This document shows positions 59,528 to 64,000 of a stretch of DNA of 64,000 bases, in pieces. This DNA comes from Schistosoma mansoni (lineage: Eukaryota; Platyhelminthes; Trematoda; Strigeidida; Schistosomatidae). The stretch's first letter is position 1. Every line of letters starts with the position of its first letter. Below the pieces are notes generated by a model, which was not told the origin of the DNA, ran no database searches, and worked only from the letters and a program-made list of their open reading frames with translations. Made by a program: the position numbers and the translations under genes. The DNA lies in assembly GCF_000237925.1 (NCBI RefSeq), contig NC_031501.1, positions 8,496,232-8,560,231 on the forward strand, written 5' to 3'.

Positions 59528-59605
59528 TGGAGTATGAATAGCAGTAGAATTCAGGACGCACGTTTCGTCCTATATTGGACTCGTCAGCCGAATACATCTA
59601 TATTC
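59528..59605 (-). mobile_element. S1 fragment
   Basis: Antisense ribozyme outline: ATTCAGGACGCACGTTTCGT, TTGGACTCGTCAGCC. Confidence 0.6.
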
Positions 59606-59804
59606 CAGAAATGATGTATGAACATATTTCCACACTAAATCTAAGTACAGCAACATTAAATTAGCACACAAGTAATTTTGTCTCGTACAATCTCCAAAAA
59701 TATTATTGGTAGTTTTTGTTAGCAATCTGAAATATTAAGCCAAAAATAGTCAATAAATTTTGATAGCTTCTAGTTGAGCTAACAAATACTCAAGAATTGA
59801 TCTT

Positions 59805-60065
59805 CATTGTTGAGATCATGAATCGTTCAATTTCGTGGATCTGTTGAAGTAAGACATTAACACCATTGGATGCCGACCAGCTCAGTGGTCTAGAGGTTAA
59901 ACGTTCTCGAGTAAAACTGATAGGTCCTAGGTTCGAATCTCGTCAGGTGGGATCGTTGATGTGCACTTCTGAGGAATCCCACAATAGAACGAATCGGTCA
60001 TCCCGTGCTTCTAGGTTCTCCATGGTGATCTAGCTTCAATTAACTCATGATCTCAACTATTGAAA
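59805..60065 (+). mobile_element. S2 element, sense
   Basis: AGTGGTCTAGAGGTTAAACG and GGTTCGAATCTCGTCAGG, a damaged ribozyme (GAAT for GAAA), and terminus GGTGATCTAGCTTCAATTA. Confidence 0.78.
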
Positions 60066-60779
60066 CTAGTATCGATGTAATGATACCAAATGATAAATAA
60101 ATGTTTATTTATTAAAATTCTTTACAAAACAATACACTTTCCCATTTAGTTATATTCTTGGAATTAGTCAATTCCAAATGAAGTTTTCTTCAATTTAGTT
60201 TATTTCAACAACAAAAAAATTTTTTTTCATGTTTGTATGATGGTGAATGACCATTAAAACTACACACACACACACACACATTCTTCCATAATTTTATATA
60301 TTTCTAAAATCTAGAACTGACCCAAAACTATGCATTGCATAGTGTTCATACTACAATTTGAAGTGTACACGTTTACACACACACACACTCACAGGTACAC
60401 ACGCATACACACACACAATTCGAAAATATGTAACACTAAAATAAATAAAAAAGGGGTTACCTATTTATAATTTTTAACTTAGTAACTATTTCACATTTTC
60501 TATTATCCATAAACTGTGTTAATAAAAAAAGGGAAACTTAAAATCAAACGATTTGTTTCATTCTCTCGCTAAAGAACAAAAAAAAGGGTTATGTACTTTT
60601 TTTGATTGAAAGTAGAGTGGGGGGAGGAGAGGAGAGTGAGGAAAACTATTAAATGATAATAATAGATAAACTAAATTGAATTAGGTTACTTATTTTTTTT
60701 TTGGAAAAATGATATTTCTATGATAAACAATTTGTTTGTTTATGATTTTGATATATTTTTTTGTCATACTGGGTTGCTT
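60066..60779. other. Calponin upstream region, simple-sequence rich
   Basis: CA-rich tracts, poly-A/T runs and a GGGGGGAGGAGAGGAGAG-like purine stretch near 60617. No gene recognised. Confidence 0.5.
60261..60280. repeat. (CA)n microsatellite
   Basis: About 10 CA units; further CA-rich tracts follow at 60372-60420. Confidence 0.9.
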
Positions 60780-61020
60780 ATATCCATGTAAGTAGTATAT
60801 AACGGTAGTCGTGTATTGAATGTATTTCAATAGAAGATCGACAGGGAAAGAACGGGAATGAAACGCAATTGGTATGAAAATATATGAACAATAATAGTAA
60901 TCGGAAACGATGGACTGATATTTGCAGAAGGAACGGTCAAGATTGAGACAATCGATTGATAGTTTGTAAATTAACTGTATACTGTATGGTTGCAATTTTG
61001 TGCCCGAATACATTGGATTG
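60780..61020 (+). repeat. Unnamed dispersed repeat, diverged copy
   Basis: Weak copy of the 47265-47530 repeat (AAGTAGTATATAACGG, GAGACAATCGATTGATAG, TACTGTATGGTTG). Directly adjoins the S3 element. Confidence 0.5.
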
Positions 61021-61068
61021 TTACAATTGATTGATCACTGGGTGTTAATCAATGTCATGCGTGTCAAG

Positions 61069-61113
61069 TCCTTGCTGACGAGTGCCAAGTAGCACGAAAC
61101 CCGGGTCCAGGGT
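61069..61113 (+). ncRNA. Hammerhead ribozyme A (S3 type)
   Basis: Stem I CCTTG/CAGGG, CTGACGA, stem II GTGC/GCAC, GAAA, self-complementary ACCCGGGT stem III and GTC. Core intact. Confidence 0.78.
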
Positions 61114-61395
61114 TTCCTGTTGACCACCTCCAACCATCATCTTATCTCAGTGTCGAGCCACCTAGACTAGTGGCCACATTGCAACTTGATCGGTAGCATT
61201 CGATCAGCACTAAGAAGGACTTGACACGCATGACATTAATCACCACCCAGTGATCAATCAATTGTGATTACATCTCAGTCGTACAGTAGGTCGGTCGCGG
61301 CCCGAATAGATCAGTGGTAACGTCTCTGACTGTGAAGCTGAGTGACATCGGATCGAATCCGTCAGGGGGCACCAGTTCCCTCAAGATTACAGGTA

Positions 61396-61441
61396 CACCT
61401 TGCTGACGAGTGCCAAGTAGCACGAAACCTGGGTCCAGGGT
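61396..61441 (+). ncRNA. Hammerhead ribozyme B (S3 type)
   Basis: Same design as ribozyme A, with stem I extended (ACCTTG/CAGGGT). Core intact; stem III is ACCTGGGT. Confidence 0.78.
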
Positions 61442-61599
61442 TTCCTGTTGACCACCTCCAACCACCATATTACATTCGATTGTCTCCACTCGTGTTCTTA
61501 TTCACTAGAATATAAATGCTGATTGTAAAATTCCTGTAACCCTATTAAGATACATTGAAACAATTGTCTTGATGAGGAAAGTTTTATTTTATTATCTCT

Positions 61600-62053
61600 G
61601 TTATAGCACTACTTCACGACGCGCTATGCTGACTAGTGTAGGGGATGGTTGGAAGAGAGTTGTGGGCGGCCAATCCAAAACGTTGCATCAGTGCATGAAG
61701 TCACTAACTTCTAGTCTAAGCCATGTTGGCAGATGCAGACTACTTGGTTGGGGTCTGCGTGACTATCGTAACCAATGGTTGGAGACTCTAGGTGACATGG
61801 TTCAAAATCGATCGCAATGGCGTAGGTGTATACGCTCTTTGTCTTCCCTTAAACCTTGAGATTAAAATTGCTTCATATCTGTCTTCCTTCCTACACTATA
61901 TCCTTATATACAACCTATCTTTTATATATTACCACCACTAAATTGACTACTTCTATGAATCCGGTGTTGATCTTGTTGTGCTAACGAGGTATGGCAACTT
62001 GGACCGATGCATAAATGTGCCTGGTCCTACGTTGTAGCTGACTGACTGACAAC
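61600..62053 (+). mobile_element. L2 non-LTR retrotransposon, 5'-truncated 3' end
   Basis: Open frame RRAMLTSVGDGWKRVVGGQ to RSQWRRCIRSLSSLKP and stop, then the UTR and a GACTGACTGAC tail. About 95% similar by eye to 7352-7790, so relatively young. No frame break is seen in the retained ORF end. Confidence 0.88.
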
Positions 62054-62339
62054 ATCACTTTCGAAACTTATACAGTTAATGTGATAATAACATTAGTAGT
62101 TAAAACGATTTCATTATTTTCTTTAGAAATCTACGGAAGGTGACTGGTAGAAAACAGATTAATCAGTTTAATCTAACTGTTAGTTTTAATAAACGTTAAA
62201 GATCCATCTTTTGTTTAATGACAAGTTTCATGATGTTATTTCTGGAGTTCTAAGATGAAGCCATGACCAATGGAATCCAACCATAACGAATGTATGTGGC
62301 AGTTATATACCACAAATAATGGAATATGATAATGTAGTG

Positions 62340-62620
62340 TGGTGTGGGCTACTGATGTCAACAGATATAAGTAGTATATATCACCAGTCAAAAGTGCAGT
62401 GCCTAGTGGCAGAAAGTTGAGGAAATCGAAGAGAAGATAACGAGATCAGGGGGCGATTGATATGGAAACGAAGGGACAATGAAGTCTGAGACGATTGAAT
62501 GACATTTTGTAAATGAAGTATTTACTGTATGATTCTCAGATTTTACTAAGATATTCTGTAATTTTGTACTAAAATACATTGAACTGTCCTCACTTGTGTT
62601 CTCCTTCACTACAGTAGTAC
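62340..62620 (+). repeat. Unnamed ~260-bp dispersed repeat
   Basis: Clear relative of 47265-47530: TAAGTAGTATATATCACC, GTGGCAGAAAGTTGAGGA, CATTTTGTAAATGAAGTAT, CACTTGTGTTCTCC. Confidence 0.7.
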
Positions 62621-62656
62621 CTTGGACTAACTGAAGTTATAAATGTACACTACAGA

Positions 62657-62830
62657 ATTTCGACTTAGTGGTCTAGAGGTTAAGATTTCATAAGTGAGAC
62701 CAAAGTTCCTGGGATCGATTACCAAGTGAGAAGTCATAAACTGAGGGGTCACATACTTTGACAAGATGGAAATCCAGCGCTTACAGATATCTGATGGCTG
62801 TCTAACTGAAATCGGTATATGATTTAAAAC
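62657..62830 (+). mobile_element. S2 element, old
   Basis: TTAGTGGTCTAGAGGTTAAG and TCCTGGGATCGAT, then an eroded ribozyme region. Confidence 0.55.
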
Positions 62831-62943
62831 ATAAATTTATTCAACAGTTAGTGAGATCTTCATTTTCTTGTTTTTAATGATATACTAAAAATTGTTTTCA
62901 ATAAAATTAACGATTGTGGAGATTTGTAGCTCAGGTGGGTGAT

Positions 62944-63101
62944 TTTGATGGAGTTTTGTTCTCTGATCTGGATGGTTTGATCGTGGAGCTTTCATCGTCC
63001 TTCTGAACGACACCCGAAGTTTGTGCTGATGATGTCATTCAGAAAGACAATGAAAGCTCCACGATCAAACCATCCAGCTCAGAGAACAAAACCCCATCAA
63101 A
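62944..63101. repeat. P palindromic element, compact form
   Basis: Arms 62944-63014 and 63031-63101 are inverted copies at roughly 90% identity with a ~16-base spacer. Confidence 0.88.
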
Positions 63102-63199
63102 GTTAACTATTGTTCATATGAATGAGTATCATGGAGATTACTTATGCATTTGTTGATAATATTCCCAAATAATTGATCACAGTTGGAGTAGCGATCGAG

Positions 63200-63500
63200 A
63201 ATATAGAAAATAAGACAACTGTTTAGTCCTAGTGTAGTGTACTGTTTAGTAATGTACACCCACGACTCCACCAAGGATATGATTCATAATCTCCATGCCT
63301 GGTTATAAGCATCCAATCAACTAGTTGTACACCACACATCCAACTTCTCTAAGTTCACTGTTTAGCACAACAACTACCCAATATGAATTAGTGATGAATG
63401 TTTTATTTCAGACATGCATGAACTCCCGCGGTTAGGGCTTTTATTTGGAACTTCTTATCAGAATGAAAGAGCTGTCCAGTACTCCTTGATTTTCTGTGGT
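63200..63500 (-). mobile_element. S2 element, old
   Basis: Antisense traces only: AGTAATGTACACCCACGACT, GATATGATTCATAATCTCC, CTTATCAGAATGAAAG. Confidence 0.35.
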
Positions 63501-63584
63501 ACCTAAATTATTATCAGTCTGGGACCAATATCGCCTACAAATAAATGTCCATATCATTCATTTTAATAATGTTATCTAAGACAA

Positions 63585-63925
63585 ACAACAACTCCGTCTG
63601 TAGCCTTTCTAGGGTTACTGACGCTCCCAAGCCCGGACAAAAAAGGAGGGTTAGGCATGGGGTTAGCAAATCCATCCAGTATAAAATAACCTTGCTAAAA
63701 AAAGCATTAGCCAAAAAAATCACTTCAACCATTTAAACTCTGTCCTGAGAGTTAAAAGAAGATCAAAGAACATATTGCACAAGAAGTTTGAAGCAGATAT
63801 CAAAAGAATTCATAACACTTGGTAATAATCAGAAAGAAGAGTTCAGGATAGAGTAGGTTGAAGACTCCTTGTCGGCTGCCTATACTTCACGAAGGGTAAC
63901 AGGCATGAGGAAGTAAGAAAAAAAC
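63585..63925 (+). mobile_element. L1 internally deleted derivative
   Basis: 5'-end module (CTCCGTCTGTAGCCTTTC, AGCCCGGACAAAAAAGGAGG) runs at about 63735 into the LINE 3' end (CAAAGAACATATTGCAC, CTGCCTATACTTCACG, GTAACAGGC). The body between is missing. Confidence 0.75.
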
Positions 63926-64000
63926 AACTCATTTATCCTTAATAATGTATATCATTGGGCTAAATATGAAATCGTGAGAAAGTTTTAGTCTCTTACCCTG

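Larger units (their letters stand above)
61021..61480 (+). mobile_element. S3 element with two hammerheads and a tRNA-like segment
   Basis: Order: inverted arm (61023-61073), ribozyme A, a distal segment, second inverted arm (61215-61265), tRNA-like segment (AGATCAGTGGTAACGTCTCT then GGATCGAATCC, about 61300-61375), ribozyme B, and the same ~30 bp after each ribozyme (GTTTCCTGTTGACCACCTCC). It looks like a permuted or dimeric unit of a tRNA-related retroposon. Confidence 0.8.

Noticed and set aside
60690-61013. 107-residue - strand open frame
   Set aside because: AT-rich, no recognisable domain, and part overlaps a diverged dispersed repeat also seen at 47265 and 62340.

Overview
The window is flatworm nuclear DNA, almost certainly from a blood fluke (Schistosoma or a close relative). 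It is AT-rich, its genes are split into small exons by long introns, and the introns are packed with short repeats. One repeat family matches the Schistosoma Sm-alpha type SINE, which carries a hammerhead ribozyme. The species cannot be settled from the sequence alone. There is one assembly gap (29474-29673).

Two host genes are visible and converge tail to tail. On the + strand, 13 exons (about 330-27841) encode most of a mitochondrial-type Lon protease (LONP1 family): the end of the substrate-binding domain and linker, the full AAA+ ATPase core, and the proteolytic Ser and Lys. Its 5' exons lie left of the window. The last ~60 residues are not found; they may lie in the gap. On the - strand, seven exons (about 55135 down to 32929) encode a calponin-like actin-binding protein with one calponin-homology domain and five calponin repeats. 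Its first coding exon was not found.

Everything else is intron, flank or repeat. The recurring families are: (S1) an Sm-alpha-like tRNA-related SINE with a hammerhead; (S2) a second tRNA-related family with a different hammerhead; (S3) a third family whose best copy holds two hammerheads in direct repeat around a tRNA-like segment; (S4) a ~530 bp retroposon with a TAAA-rich tail and clear target-site duplications; (P) palindromic elements with arms of about 70-110 bp; (L1, L2) 3' ends of two non-LTR retrotransposon families, with TAAG-type or CTGA-type tails, plus internally deleted L1 copies; and one broken Gypsy-type LTR element fossil at about 780-2155. S1-S3 copies often occur as fold-back forms with inverted ends.

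The most striking observations are: a ~295 bp inverted repeat, base-for-base identical as read here, in the two introns flanking one calponin exon; a ~96% similar ~530 bp inverted S4 pair flanking two Lon exons; and three different tRNA-like repeat families that each carry a hammerhead with a plausibly intact core. I found no CRISPR array, no genuine tRNA or rRNA gene, and no third host gene.
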